This document shows positions 6,629 through 14,262 of a stretch of 15,120 bases of DNA, in pieces. The notes beneath the pieces are model-generated. The model was not told the DNA's origin. It saw only the letters and a list, made by a program, of their open reading frames with translations, and did no database searches. The stretch is from Clostridiales bacterium UBA4644. Lineage in GTDB: Bacteria; Bacillota; Clostridia; Oscillospirales; Butyricicoccaceae. The translations under genes were made by a program, and so were the position numbers. Each line of letters starts with the position of its first letter. Within the stretch, counting starts at the first letter, position 1. Location: NCBI GenBank assembly GCA_002405755.1, contig DHMK01000001.1, positions 1-15,120 on the forward strand. The letters run 5' to 3'.

Positions 6629-6657
6629 TTGTCACCGGCGGGAAAATGTGGTATGAT
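6629..6657 (+). promoter_or_regulatory. Promoter of the GDPD-rmuC-tgt operon
   Basis: TTGTCA (6629-6634) and TATGAT (6652-6657) are 17 bases apart, with an extended -10 TG. The predicted leader is about 30 bases, and the SD GGGAGG (6680-6685) is 8 bases from the ATG. Confidence 0.8.
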
Positions 6658-6693
6658 CCTATCAAATGACAAAACAGGCGGGAGGCTTTTGAA

Positions 6694-7431
6694 ATGAAGC
6701 AGCAAGAAAGAACGGCGTTCATCGACCATTACCGTCAGGTGGCCCACCGCGGCCTGCACGACCGGGCGCTCGGCATCCCGGAAAACTCGCTTCCGGCCTT
6801 TGCGCGGGCTGTGGAGCAGGGCAAGGCCATCGAGCTGGATCTTCATGCCACGGCAGACAATCGGCTGGTGGTGCTCCATGATTTTCAGCTGAAGCGCATG
6901 ACAGGCGTCCCCGGACTCGTGGAGGAATGGACGCTGGAGGATCTGCGCAGGCTGCGCCTGCAGGGGACAGATGCGTGCATCCCCACGCTGGACGAGGTGC
7001 TGGAGCTGGTGGACGGCAAGGTCCCGCTGCTGCTGGAGATCAAAAGCGAGCGGCTGGGCGAGGTGGGCCGGCTGGAGCCTGTCCTGATGAAGCGCCTGGC
7101 TTCTTACCGGGGAGAGTTCATTCTGGAATCCTTCAACCCGGAGGTGCTGGTCTGGCTGCATCGCCACGCGCCCCAGTATATCCGGGGCCAGCTGGGCAAT
7201 CTGGACGACGAGAACAAGCAGTTCAAGTTCTATTCCCGCCACCTGATGTTCAATCCCCTGAGCCGCCCGGATTTTATCGCCTTTGATATTCAGAAGATCG
7301 ACTATAAGCTTCGTCTGGCCTGCAAAAAGCACGGTCTGCCCCTGCTGGGCTGGACCATCCGCACGGAGGCGGAGCTGAAAAAGGCCGAGCGCCTGTGCGA
7401 TGGCGTGATCTATGAGCATCTGGAGCTGTAA
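6694..7431 (+). CDS. Glycerophosphodiester phosphodiesterase family protein
   Basis: The family hydrolyses glycerophosphodiesters to glycerol-3-phosphate and an alcohol in a metal-dependent reaction on a TIM barrel. At 245 residues it is the size of the compact cytosolic UgpQ-like form. The GDPD signature is complete: AHRG with H18, PENS with E30, ELDLHAT with E47 and D49, LHDF with catalytic H62, and LLEIKSE with E115 and K117. The C-terminal GWTIRTEAELKKAERLCDGVIYEH is the usual last barrel element. There is no signal peptide or membrane anchor. It is first in an operon, and the rmuC ATG follows its stop by 3 bases. The link to the DNA-repair and tRNA genes downstream is probably positional only. 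The family is secure; the exact substrate is not. Confidence 0.93.
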   Translation: MKQQERTAFIDHYRQVAHRGLHDRALGIPENSLPAFARAVEQGKAIELDLHATADNRLVVLHDFQLKRMTGVPGLVEEWTLEDLRRLRLQGTDACIPTLDEVLELVDGKVPLLLEIKSERLGEVGRLEPVLMKRLASYRGEFILESFNPEVLVWLHRHAPQYIRGQLGNLDDENKQFKFYSRHLMFNPLSRPDFIAFDIQKIDYKLRLACKKHGLPLLGWTIRTEAELKKAERLCDGVIYEHLEL

Positions 7432-7434
7432 GCC

Positions 7435-8670
7435 ATGAAGGATATCTGGATGATGCTCCCGGTGCTTCTGCTGCTGGCGGGGTGCCTTGCGCTGCTGCTT
7501 TTGCTGCTGCGTCGGCAGCAGACGCAGCAGGCGGAGAAGGACAGTCTGGAGACCCGGCTGAAGATGCTGGAGGAGCTTCTGCGGAGCGCGGAAAAAAGCA
7601 GCGCCGCCCTGCAGGCCCGGCAGGATGTATTGGCCCAGTCGGTGGAAACCTCGCTGAACCGGCTGCAGTCTCAGCAGACCGCCGCCGCCATGCAGACCGA
7701 GCAGAAGCTGGAGCAGCTGCGCAGGAGCATGACGGAGAGCCTGAATCATATGCAGACCGCCAGTCAGCTGCAGCTGGACGGCATCCGCCGCACCGTAGAC
7801 GAAAAGCTGCAGGAGACGCTGGACCGCAAGCTCAGCGAATCCTTCCAGCAGGTCTCCCAGCGGCTGGAGGCGGTCTATAAGGGCCTGGGCGAGATGCAGT
7901 CGCTGGCCGCCGGCGTGGGCGACCTGAAAAAGGTCCTGTCCAACGTGAAGACCCGGGGCATCCTGGGGGAGATCCAGCTGGGCGCGATCCTGGAGCAGAT
8001 CCTTTCACCGGAGCAGTATGCCGCCAATGTGGCCACCAAAAAGGGGAGCCAGGCCAATGTGGAATATGCCGTGCGCCTGCCCGGCAGCGGCGGCAGGCCG
8101 GTGTGGCTGCCGGTGGACGCAAAGTTCCCGCTGGACGCCTACCAGCAGCTGCTGGACGCCTATGACGCGGCAGATCCCGCGCTGGTGGACAGCGCGAAAA
8201 AGACGCTGTTCCAGCGTGTGAGAGGCTTCGCCAAGGAGGTCCATACAAAATACATCGATCCGCCCAACACAACGGATTTTGCCATCCTGTTTATCCCAAC
8301 GGAAGGTCTCTACGCAGAGCTGATCCGGGGCGGCATGGCGGAAACGCTGCAGCGGGAGCATCAGGTGACGCTGGCCGGCCCCACCACCATGAGCGCCCTG
8401 CTCAACAGCCTGCAGATGGGCTTCCGCACCCTTGCCATCCAGAAGCGCTCCGGCGAGGTCTGGAAGGTGTTGGGCGCGGTAAAAACCGAGTTCAATACCT
8501 TTGCTTCCGTGCTGGAATCCACCCAGAAGCGCCTGGCCCAGGCCGGCGACGATCTGGATAAGCTGGTGGGCGTCCGCACCCGGAAGATCCAAAGCACCCT
8601 GAAACAAGTGGAGGCCCTGCCGGCAGAGCTGCTGCCTGCGGCGTCTTTAGAGGAGAATGACGATGTTTAA
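7435..8670 (+). CDS. rmuC: DNA recombination protein RmuC
   Basis: RmuC-family proteins limit recombination between inverted repeats; the domain is nuclease-like, but the biochemical role is poorly defined. This 411-residue protein has an N-terminal membrane anchor (about residues 5-25, a long Leu run) and a coiled coil from about 30 to 165 rich in Gln, Glu and Leu. The RmuC domain follows from about 165 to 380, with the family hallmarks NVKTRGILGEIQLGAILEQ (170-188), LPVDAKFPLDAY (225-236), FILFIPTEG-like FAILFIPTEGLYAELIR, and the LAGPTTMSALLNSLQMGF segment. A GGAG at 7422-7425, within the end of the GDPD gene, is 9 bases before the ATG. Its 3' end overlaps tgt by 8 bases, so the three genes are co-translated. 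Confidence 0.95.
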   Translation: MKDIWMMLPVLLLLAGCLALLLLLLRRQQTQQAEKDSLETRLKMLEELLRSAEKSSAALQARQDVLAQSVETSLNRLQSQQTAAAMQTEQKLEQLRRSMTESLNHMQTASQLQLDGIRRTVDEKLQETLDRKLSESFQQVSQRLEAVYKGLGEMQSLAAGVGDLKKVLSNVKTRGILGEIQLGAILEQILSPEQYAANVATKKGSQANVEYAVRLPGSGGRPVWLPVDAKFPLDAYQQLLDAYDAADPALVDSAKKTLFQRVRGFAKEVHTKYIDPPNTTDFAILFIPTEGLYAELIRGGMAETLQREHQVTLAGPTTMSALLNSLQMGFRTLAIQKRSGEVWKVLGAVKTEFNTFASVLESTQKRLAQAGDDLDKLVGVRTRKIQSTLKQVEALPAELLPAASLEENDDV

Positions 8671-9793
8671 GCTGATCACCACCAACGGCAAGGCCCGGCG
8701 CGGCGTTTTCCAGACCGCCCATGGCGCCGTTCAGACCCCGGTCTTTATGAATGTGGGCACCCAGGCCGCCATCAAGGGCGGCCTTTCTGCGGAGGATCTG
8801 CGCCAGCTGGGCTGCCAGGTGGAGCTTTCCAACACCTACCATCTCCATGTCCGCCCCGGACAGGATGTGGTCAAGCAGCTGGGCGGTCTGCACCGGTTTA
8901 TGGACTGGAGCGGCCCCATCCTGACGGACAGCGGCGGCTTTCAGGTGTTTTCCCTGGCCGTGCTCCGGCGCATTCGGGAGGAGGGCGTTTATTTCAACGC
9001 CCACACCGATGGCCGGCATATCTTCATGGGCCCCGAGGAGAGCATGCTGATCCAGTGGTCGCTGGGCTCAGACATCGCCATGGCCTTTGACGAATGCATT
9101 GAAAATCCATCGCCGCACGATTATGTGGCCCGCTCCTGCGACAGGACCACCCGCTGGCTGCGCCGCTGCCGGGACGAACTGGAGCGGCTCAAGCAGCGGC
9201 CGGACACGGTGAACCCCGGCCAGATGCTCTGGGGCATCAATCAGGGCGGGACTTATCCCGACCTGCGCGTCAAGCATATGCAGGAGATCGCGGCGCTGGA
9301 TCTGCCCGGCTACGCCATCGGCGGCCTGGCGGTGGGCGAGCCGGCGGAGACCATGTATGAGATCATCGAGACGGTGGAGCCGCATATGCCCGCAGACCGG
9401 CCCCGCTATCTGATGGGCGTGGGAACGCCCTCCAACATCATCGAGGCGGTGGCCCGGGGCGTGGATTTCTTCGACTGCGTCATGCCCTCCCGCAACGCCC
9501 GCCACGGCCATGTGTTCACCTCACAGGGGGCCATCAACCTGAACAACGCCAAATATATCACCGATCCCCGGCCGCTGGATCCCGAATGCGGCTGCCCGGT
9601 GTGCCGCCGGTATTCCCGGGGCTATGTGCGCCACCTGCTGAAGGCGGGGGAGATGCTGGGCATGCGGCTGGCCGTCATGCACAATCTGTATTTCTACAAC
9701 CATCTCATGGCCCAGATCCGTCAGGCCATCGAGGAGGGCCGATTTGAAGAATTCCGCCGGGAAAACAGCGAAAAATTAGTGAAAAGGATCTGA
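8663..9793 (+). CDS. tgt: tRNA-guanine transglycosylase (queuine tRNA-ribosyltransferase)
   Basis: Tgt swaps guanine-34 of tRNAs with GUN anticodons (Asp, Asn, His, Tyr) for preQ1 in the queuosine pathway. At 376 residues the length matches bacterial Tgt. Key sites are visible: D89 in LTDSGGFQ, D143 in AFDEC, nucleophile D271 in DFFDCVMPSRNARHGH, and zinc ligands C309, C311, C314 (CGCPVC) and H340. Two ATGs lie 6 bases apart. GGAG at 8652-8655 is only 1 base from the first (8657) but 7 from the second (8663), so 8663 is chosen. It overlaps rmuC by 8 bases. In many bacteria tgt precedes yajC, as here. No queA or preQ1 synthesis genes are in the window, so the source of the base is unknown. Confidence 0.97.
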   Translation: MFKLITTNGKARRGVFQTAHGAVQTPVFMNVGTQAAIKGGLSAEDLRQLGCQVELSNTYHLHVRPGQDVVKQLGGLHRFMDWSGPILTDSGGFQVFSLAVLRRIREEGVYFNAHTDGRHIFMGPEESMLIQWSLGSDIAMAFDECIENPSPHDYVARSCDRTTRWLRRCRDELERLKQRPDTVNPGQMLWGINQGGTYPDLRVKHMQEIAALDLPGYAIGGLAVGEPAETMYEIIETVEPHMPADRPRYLMGVGTPSNIIEAVARGVDFFDCVMPSRNARHGHVFTSQGAINLNNAKYITDPRPLDPECGCPVCRRYSRGYVRHLLKAGEMLGMRLAVMHNLYFYNHLMAQIRQAIEEGRFEEFRRENSEKLVKRI

Positions 9794-9799
9794 AACGCC

Positions 9800-9828
9800 T
9801 TGTTTTTTCCCAAAGGTTTGTTTATAAT
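9800..9828 (+). promoter_or_regulatory. Promoter of yajC
   Basis: TTGTTT (9800-9805) and a perfect TATAAT (9823-9828) are 17 bases apart, starting 6 bases after the tgt stop. No terminator separates tgt from yajC, so readthrough from the upstream operon may add to this promoter. Confidence 0.78.
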
Positions 9829-9859
9829 CAAATTATCTTACATGACTGGGAGGCAACTT

Positions 9860-10327
9860 ATGAGTTCCAAACTGAAAAAAATGCTGCTGGCCGCAGGCGG
9901 TCTGACGAGCCTGCTGTCCATGAGCGCTTTCGCCGAGGGTGAAGCTGCCGATGCTGCCAACACGCAGGTCTCCGGCTTTGCCCAGTACGGCACCATCATC
10001 TGGCTGATCATCATCGTGGCCGTCTTCTACTTCATGATCCTCCGTCCCCAGAAGAAAAAGGAGAAGGCCGACCGGATGCTGCGCAACAGCCTGCAGCCCG
10101 GCGATAAGATCGTCACCATCGGCGGCTTCGTGGGCCGGATCATCAGCATCAAGGACGACGAGGTCACCTTCGAGACTGGCGCCGCCAAAAACCGTATGAC
10201 CGTTAAGAAGTGGGCCATCCAGACCAAGGAAGGCGGCTCTGCCGATACCAAGGCCAAGGAGACCAAGGACGAGGTCAAGGCCGCGGAAGCGACGCCCGAC
10301 GAGCTCACCACCGGCAAAGACGAGTAA
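9860..10327 (+). CDS. yajC: Preprotein translocase accessory subunit YajC
   Basis: YajC is a small inner-membrane partner of SecDF in Sec protein export. The protein has 155 residues, longer than the usual 90-110. A transmembrane helix (about 44-61, TIIWLIIIVAVFYFMILRP) runs into the hallmark MILRPQKKKEKA, followed by the soluble domain (LQPGDKIVTIGGFVGRIISIKDDEVTFET). Before it lies a signal-peptide-like segment, MSSKLKKMLLAAGGLTSLLSMSAFA, with a plausible cut after A25. A charged, disordered Lys/Glu tail fills about 122-155. Start choice: GGGAGG (9848-9853) is 6 bases before the ATG at 9860; the ATG at 9842 in the same frame lies before that SD. secD and secF do not follow. Confidence 0.95.
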   Translation: MSSKLKKMLLAAGGLTSLLSMSAFAEGEAADAANTQVSGFAQYGTIIWLIIIVAVFYFMILRPQKKKEKADRMLRNSLQPGDKIVTIGGFVGRIISIKDDEVTFETGAAKNRMTVKKWAIQTKEGGSADTKAKETKDEVKAAEATPDELTTGKDE

Positions 10328-10338
10328 TAGCGCCCGTC

Positions 10339-10383
10339 CCTCCCGCATAAGTTTCAATGAGAAACGATGCGGGAGGTTTTTTT
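10339..10383 (+). terminator. Terminator after yajC that contains the next gene's ribosome binding site
   Basis: The outer stem is CCTCCCGCAT (10339-10348) with ATGCGGGAGG (10367-10376). The inner stem is GTTTC/GAAAC (10351-10355, 10361-10365). Seven T follow at 10377-10383. The last six bases of the right arm, GGGAGG, are also the SD of the gene starting at 10384, so the same hairpin can stop transcription and hide that SD. Confidence 0.92.
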
Positions 10384-10779
10384 ATGAAGAAGAAGCAGAG
10401 CCGCCGGGAGGCGGAGCCGCGGATCGCGCCGGGCAGGATCCTGCTCTGCGGTGCGCTGGGCTGCGGGTTTATGCTGGCGCTGACCTTTTTCTGCGCCTGG
10501 CTCATGAGCCGGGAGCTGCTGCCGCTGGACAAGAGCTGCCTGCTGGGGCTGGCCATCGTGGCGTTGGGCTGCTTTCTGGCGGCGCTGCTGGCCGCAAGGG
10601 GCGGCTGCCGCAAGCTGCTGCAGGGCGGACTTTCCGCGCTGACGGCCTTTTTGCTGCTGCTGATCTGCGGGATGCTGCTGTTTTCCGGGGGAGTCGACGG
10701 CGGAAGACTGCTGCTGTCGCTGGGCGCGGCTACGCTGGGCGGCGTGGGAGGAGCCTTCCTTGCGGGCGCGCTGGAATAA
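10384..10779 (+). CDS. TIGR04086-type small membrane protein
   Basis: This 131-residue protein has a basic N-terminus (MKKKQSRREAEPR) and four predicted membrane helices: about 17-40, 50-70, 77-99 and 107-129. It matches in size, topology and position (right after yajC) the clostridial family TIGR04086, whose function is unknown; assignment is from memory of the family. Leu and Ala dominate the helices. Start choice: GGGAGG (10371-10376) is 7 bases from the ATG at 10384. A possible ATG at 10357 lies in the loop of the terminator and has no SD. The 3' end overlaps the amidase start by 20 bases, so the two are coupled. A role at the membrane linked to export or the cell envelope is only suggested by context. 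Confidence 0.82.
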   Translation: MKKKQSRREAEPRIAPGRILLCGALGCGFMLALTFFCAWLMSRELLPLDKSCLLGLAIVALGCFLAALLAARGGCRKLLQGGLSALTAFLLLLICGMLLFSGGVDGGRLLLSLGAATLGGVGGAFLAGALE

Positions 10780-11500
10780 GCCCCGGACCCTTTGGGGGTT
10801 CCGGCCGGGCACGCTGCTGTTTTACACTATTTTGACATTGCTCTCCCTAACGGTTATACTGTTTCTGGTGGTCACGGGCAGCCGTCCCCGCCGGACGGCC
10901 CTGGAGACCGGCGCACGGCTGGAGGTCCTGCTGGATGCGGGCCATGGCGGCATGGACGGCGGCGCCGTCTCGCCGGAGGGCGTTTGCGAAGCGCCCATCA
11001 CCCTGTCTGTTTCCCGAAGGACGCAGCTTCTGCTGGGCTTTGCAGGCGTTTCCGCCGGCATGGTGCGGGAGGACGAGAGCTCGCTGGACTTCTCGCCGGA
11101 GGCCTCCCCGCGGCAGAATAAAAATGCCGATCTCAACGCCCGGCTGGCGCTGGCGCGGAGCCACCCGGAATGTCCCTTTCTGAGCATCCACCTGAATCAG
11201 TTCTCCCAACCGGTCTATTCCGGGGCGCAGGTGTTTTATTCGCCCAACCACCCCAAGAGCGTCCCGCTGGCGGAAACGCTCCAGAAGACCCTGCGGCAGG
11301 CGCTGGATCCGGGCAATGATCGGCAGATCAAGCCTGCGCCGGAAGGCGTCTTCCTTATGAAAAATATCACCGCTCCCGCCGTCACCATCGAATGCGGCTT
11401 TCTCTCCAATCCGGAGGAATGCGCCCTGCTGCGGCAGGAGACCTATCAGACAAAAATCGCCCTGGCCATCGCCTGTGGCTATTTGGAAAGCAGAGGATAA
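10760..11500 (+). CDS. N-acetylmuramoyl-L-alanine amidase (Amidase_3, CwlD-like)
   Basis: This zinc enzyme cuts the bond between N-acetylmuramic acid and L-alanine in peptidoglycan. It has 246 residues: a short cytosolic start, one membrane anchor or signal segment (about 18-39, LLFYTILTLLSLTVILFLVV), then the Amidase_3 domain from about 54 to the end. Ligands are H62 (LLDAGHGG), E77 (GVCEAPI) and H144 (SIHLN), with catalytic E211 (VTIECGFLSNPEE). There is no binding-repeat domain, as in CwlD, the spore-cortex enzyme; that specific role is inference. Start choice: TTG at 10760 has GGAGGAG (10747-10753) 6 bases upstream, inside the TIGR04086 gene. No better ATG or GTG precedes the membrane helix. 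radA begins 6 bases after the stop. Confidence 0.92.
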   Translation: MRARWNKPRTLWGFRPGTLLFYTILTLLSLTVILFLVVTGSRPRRTALETGARLEVLLDAGHGGMDGGAVSPEGVCEAPITLSVSRRTQLLLGFAGVSAGMVREDESSLDFSPEASPRQNKNADLNARLALARSHPECPFLSIHLNQFSQPVYSGAQVFYSPNHPKSVPLAETLQKTLRQALDPGNDRQIKPAPEGVFLMKNITAPAVTIECGFLSNPEECALLRQETYQTKIALAIACGYLESRG

Positions 11501-11506
11501 AGAATT

Positions 11507-12898
11507 ATGGCAAAGGCAAAGACGGAATATGTCTGCTCGTCCTGCGGCTACGATTCCCCGAAATGGTTTGGAAAATGCCCCTCCTGCGGCAGCTGGAACA
11601 CCATGGAGGAGATGGTCCTGCGGGAGGATAAGGCTCCGGCCCGGGGCGGCGTGTCGATCCCAGGCTGCGCAGGGAAGGGGAGCGCTCCCGTCCCCCTCAA
11701 GGACATCAGCATCACCCAGGACGCCCGGTTTTCCACTGGCATCAGCGAGCTGGACCGGGTCCTGGGCGGCGGCATGGTGAAGGGGAGCCTTGTGCTGGTG
11801 TCCGGCGCGCCGGGGATCGGAAAATCCACCCTGCTGCTGCAGGCCTGCCGCCATCTTTGCCGGGCGCAGACGGTGCTTTATGTTACCGGCGAGGAATCCC
11901 TGGCCCAGATCAAGCTCCGGGCCCAGCGGCTGCAGGTGGCGGAGGAAAATCTGCTGATCTGCTCGGAGACGGAGGTGGACAGCATCCTTCTCTCCGCCGC
12001 CCAGCTGAAGCCCGCCGTACTCATCGTGGATTCCATCCAGACGATGTATCATCCTCAGCTGCAGTCTGCCCCGGGCAGCGTCACCCAGGTGCGGGAATGC
12101 ACCATGCAGCTGCTGCAGTTTTCCAAGAGCAACGGCGTTTCCGTCATTTTGGTGGGTCATGTAAATAAGGATGGCGGCATCGCCGGCCCCAAGGTGCTGG
12201 AGCATATGGTGGATGCGGTCCTGAGCTTTGAGGGCGACCGCCACGCCTCCTACCGTCTGCTGCGCACTACCAAAAACCGCTATGGCTCCACCAATGAGAT
12301 CGGTATGTTCGAGATGACCGACCGGGGCCTGGAGGAGATCCAAAATCCCTCCGCGGCCCTTCTGGAGGGCCGCCCCAAGGACGCCAGCGGAAGCTGCGTG
12401 GTTGCCACGCTGGAGGGCACCCGTCCCATCCTTGCGGAGGTGCAGGGTCTGGTGACCAAATCCGCTTACGGCGCGGCCCGCAGGACTGCCGCCGGCATCG
12501 ACTATAACCGGGCGGTGCTGCTGCTGGCGATTTTGGAAAAGCGGGCGGGCATGCTGCTGGGGGCCTATGATACCTATGTGAACGTGGTGGGCGGGATGGA
12601 GCTGGACGAGCCTGCCGCCGATCTGGCGGTGCTGCTGGCCATCGCCTCCAGCTATCTGGAGCGAAGCATCTTGCCGACGCTGGCGGCCTTCGGCGAGGTG
12701 GGCCTTTCCGGCGAGGTGCGGGCCGTCACCGGCGCAGCCCAGCGGGTGGCGGAGCTGCAGCGGCTGGGGTTTACCGCCTGCATCCTGCCGGAGGCCAACT
12801 GCCGGGGGCTGGAGGGCAAGACGGCGCTCCGCCTGATCCCCGTCAGGGATATCAGGCAGGCCATTCGGGATTGCTTTGAGCAGAGCGAAGGAGCATAA
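11507..12898 (+). CDS. radA: DNA repair protein RadA (Sms)
   Basis: RadA is a RecA-related ATPase that drives branch migration in recombination and repair. The 463 residues match the family length. Domains in order: a C4 zinc finger (C10, C13, C24, C27: CSSCGYDSPKWFGKCPSCGSW), a RecA-like core with Walker A GAPGIGKST (100-108) and Walker B VLIVDSIQT (171-179), the RadA-specific KNRYG motif (256-260), and a Lon-protease-like C-terminal domain (about 290-455). GAGG (11493-11496) at the end of the amidase gene is 10 bases before the ATG. It is the last gene of the yajC-TIGR04086-amidase-radA run, closed by a strong terminator. Nothing unusual is seen in it. Confidence 0.97.
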   Translation: MAKAKTEYVCSSCGYDSPKWFGKCPSCGSWNTMEEMVLREDKAPARGGVSIPGCAGKGSAPVPLKDISITQDARFSTGISELDRVLGGGMVKGSLVLVSGAPGIGKSTLLLQACRHLCRAQTVLYVTGEESLAQIKLRAQRLQVAEENLLICSETEVDSILLSAAQLKPAVLIVDSIQTMYHPQLQSAPGSVTQVRECTMQLLQFSKSNGVSVILVGHVNKDGGIAGPKVLEHMVDAVLSFEGDRHASYRLLRTTKNRYGSTNEIGMFEMTDRGLEEIQNPSAALLEGRPKDASGSCVVATLEGTRPILAEVQGLVTKSAYGAARRTAAGIDYNRAVLLLAILEKRAGMLLGAYDTYVNVVGGMELDEPAADLAVLLAIASSYLERSILPTLAAFGEVGLSGEVRAVTGAAQRVAELQRLGFTACILPEANCRGLEGKTALRLIPVRDIRQAIRDCFEQSEGA

Positions 12899-12904
12899 GA
12901 AGCA

Positions 12905-12936
12905 AAAAAGTCTGCGGGTTCATCCGCAGACTTTTT
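12905..12936. terminator. Bidirectional terminator between radA and the RHH gene
   Basis: AGTCTGCGG (12909-12917) pairs with CCGCAGACT (12924-12932) around a 6-base loop, flanked by A runs (12905-12909) and T runs (12932-12936). It serves radA on the plus strand and the small minus-strand gene ending at 12944. Confidence 0.94.
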
Positions 12937-12943
12937 GTATGCT

Positions 12944-13144
12944 CTATTCGAGGTCCAGCTCCGGCGGGACATCCAGTTGGTCGGAGACATAGCGCCCGTT
13001 CTTCTTTCGCTGCCGGACGCATTCTGTCAGCAGATATTCGATCTGCCCGTTCACCGAGCGAAAATCGTCCTCCGCCCAGGCGGCGATGGCGCTGTAGAGC
13101 TTCGGCGAGAGCCGCAGCGGGACCTGCTTTTTTTCTTCTGCCAC
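12944..13144 (-). CDS. Small ribbon-helix-helix (Arc-like) DNA-binding protein
   Basis: This 66-residue protein fits the ribbon-helix-helix fold, in which a dimer places a two-stranded sheet in the DNA major groove. A beta strand is at about 6-11 (KQVPLRL), helix A at 13-24 (PKLYSAIAAWAE) and helix B at 28-46 (FRSVNGQIEYLLTECVRQR), then a polar tail. Start choice: GTG at 13144 has GGAAGG (13153-13158) 8 bases upstream. It lies 59 bases after the SPFH gene on the same strand with no promoter or terminator obvious between them, so it is probably co-transcribed. Small RHH genes of this type are, as I recall, often beside SPFH genes in Gram-positive genomes. No toxin gene is adjacent, so a toxin-antitoxin role is not supported. 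The target is unknown. Confidence 0.85.
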   Translation of the reverse strand: MAEEKKQVPLRLSPKLYSAIAAWAEDDFRSVNGQIEYLLTECVRQRKKNGRYVSDQLDVPPELDLE

Positions 13145-13203
13145 AAGATCACCCTTCCCGGACGGCTTTCTGCCGTTTATTCAGTATGCGCAGGCGTGGG
13201 CTG

Positions 13204-14235
13204 TTAATACAGACTGCCGGAATTGACTACCGGCTGGGCGTCCCGATTGCCGCAGAGCACCACCAGCAGGTTAGAAACCATGGCGGCCTTGCGCTCCTCG
13301 TCCAGGGAGACCACGCCGCCCTGATTGAGCCGGTCCAGCGCCATTTCCACCATGCCCACGGCGCCGTCCACGATCATTTTCCGGGCGTCGATGATGGCAG
13401 AAGCCTGCTGCCGCTGCAGCATAACGGCGGCGATCTCCGGCGCATAGGCCAGATAGGTAATGCGGGCCTCCACGATCTCCAGACCGGCTTCCTTGACCCG
13501 ATCCTGAATTTCGTCCCGGATGCGGCGGGCCACCACCTCGGAGGAGCCCCGCAGACTGCCCTCGTCGGCATGACCGTCGCCGGTGGTGTCCACATTGGGG
13601 GCCACATCGTAGGGATAAATGCGCACGATGTTGCGCAGCGCCGCGTCGCACTGCAGCGAAAGATATTCCTTGAAGTTGTCTACATTAAAGACGGCCTTGG
13701 CCGTATCCGCCACCCGCCACATGACGGCGATGCCGATCTCCACCGGGTTGCCCAGGCAGTCGTTGATCTTCTGGCGGGCGTTGTTCAGCGTCATGATCTT
13801 CAGGGAGATCCGCTTGTCGCCGCCAACCTCCACCGCAGCCTGTGCGCCCTGGGCCGCCAGCACGATGCCGGCGGTCTTGCCGCCGTCCACATCGCCGGAC
13901 TGGTTCAGCTTGGTCTTTGCGGCGGGGTTAAAGGCCGTGCAGAAAGGATTGACAAAATAAAAGCCCGCGCCCTTCAGCGTGCCGACATATTTGCCGAACA
14001 GCGTCAGCACCAGCGCCTCCTGGGGCTTGAGCACCTTCAGCCCGCAGAAGGGGATGAAGCCGATGGCCAGCCAGAGAATGCCCAGGCACATGGGGATCAC
14101 CCGCAGGGCCGTGGCGCCGTGCTTCAGGCCTGCGGCGCAGAAAACCACCAGGCCGATGGCAGCCAGATAAAGCAGCAGAAACAAAAGCAGCATGGTCATG
14201 CCGTTTTTCTTCCGATCCAAAACCTTTTCGTTCAT
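13204..14235 (-). CDS. SPFH/Band 7 domain membrane protein
   Basis: SPFH proteins (flotillin/stomatin group) form large oligomers on the membrane that organise other proteins or lipids. The 343 residues hold two membrane helices (about 13-36 and 44-64), then the SPFH domain from about 68 to 290: LKPQEALVLTLFGKYVGTLKGAGFYFVNPF, with KISLK-type strand KRISLKIMTLNN (141-152) and GNPVEIGIAVMWRVADTAKAVFNV (162-185), and a helical part rich in Ala and Gln (EIAAVMLQRQQASAIIDARKMI). Residues about 111-139 form a Gly/Ala-rich insert, compared with my memory of the family, where the equivalent link is short. Start choice: AAGGAGG (14244-14250) is 2 bases from the ATG at 14241 but 8 from the ATG at 14235, so 14235 is used. 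A consensus promoter precedes it. Confidence 0.93.
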   Translation of the reverse strand: MNEKVLDRKKNGMTMLLLFLLLYLAAIGLVVFCAAGLKHGATALRVIPMCLGILWLAIGFIPFCGLKVLKPQEALVLTLFGKYVGTLKGAGFYFVNPFCTAFNPAAKTKLNQSGDVDGGKTAGIVLAAQGAQAAVEVGGDKRISLKIMTLNNARQKINDCLGNPVEIGIAVMWRVADTAKAVFNVDNFKEYLSLQCDAALRNIVRIYPYDVAPNVDTTGDGHADEGSLRGSSEVVARRIRDEIQDRVKEAGLEIVEARITYLAYAPEIAAVMLQRQQASAIIDARKMIVDGAVGMVEMALDRLNQGGVVSLDEERKAAMVSNLLVVLCGNRDAQPVVNSGSLY

Positions 14236-14262
14236 ATCCATATCCTCCTTTTTGATATCAAT

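Noticed and set aside
6362..6722. Open frames on both strands across the second tRNA-Leu and the repeat block
   Set aside because: They include a complete tRNA gene and its terminator, so they are spurious.
9800..9859. Upstream TTG or ATG (9842) starts for yajC
   Set aside because: The TTG falls on the promoter's -35 box, and the ATG at 9842 lies before the SD at 9848-9853, which fits only ATG 9860.
10847..12343. Long minus-strand open frame of 498 codons
   Set aside because: It runs opposite the amidase and radA, whose motifs are intact. It is low-complexity His/Gln/Leu text typical of an antisense frame in GC-rich DNA.
12944..13144. Antitoxin of a toxin-antitoxin pair
   Set aside because: The fold would fit, but no small toxin-like gene is adjacent; the partner is a 343-residue SPFH membrane protein.
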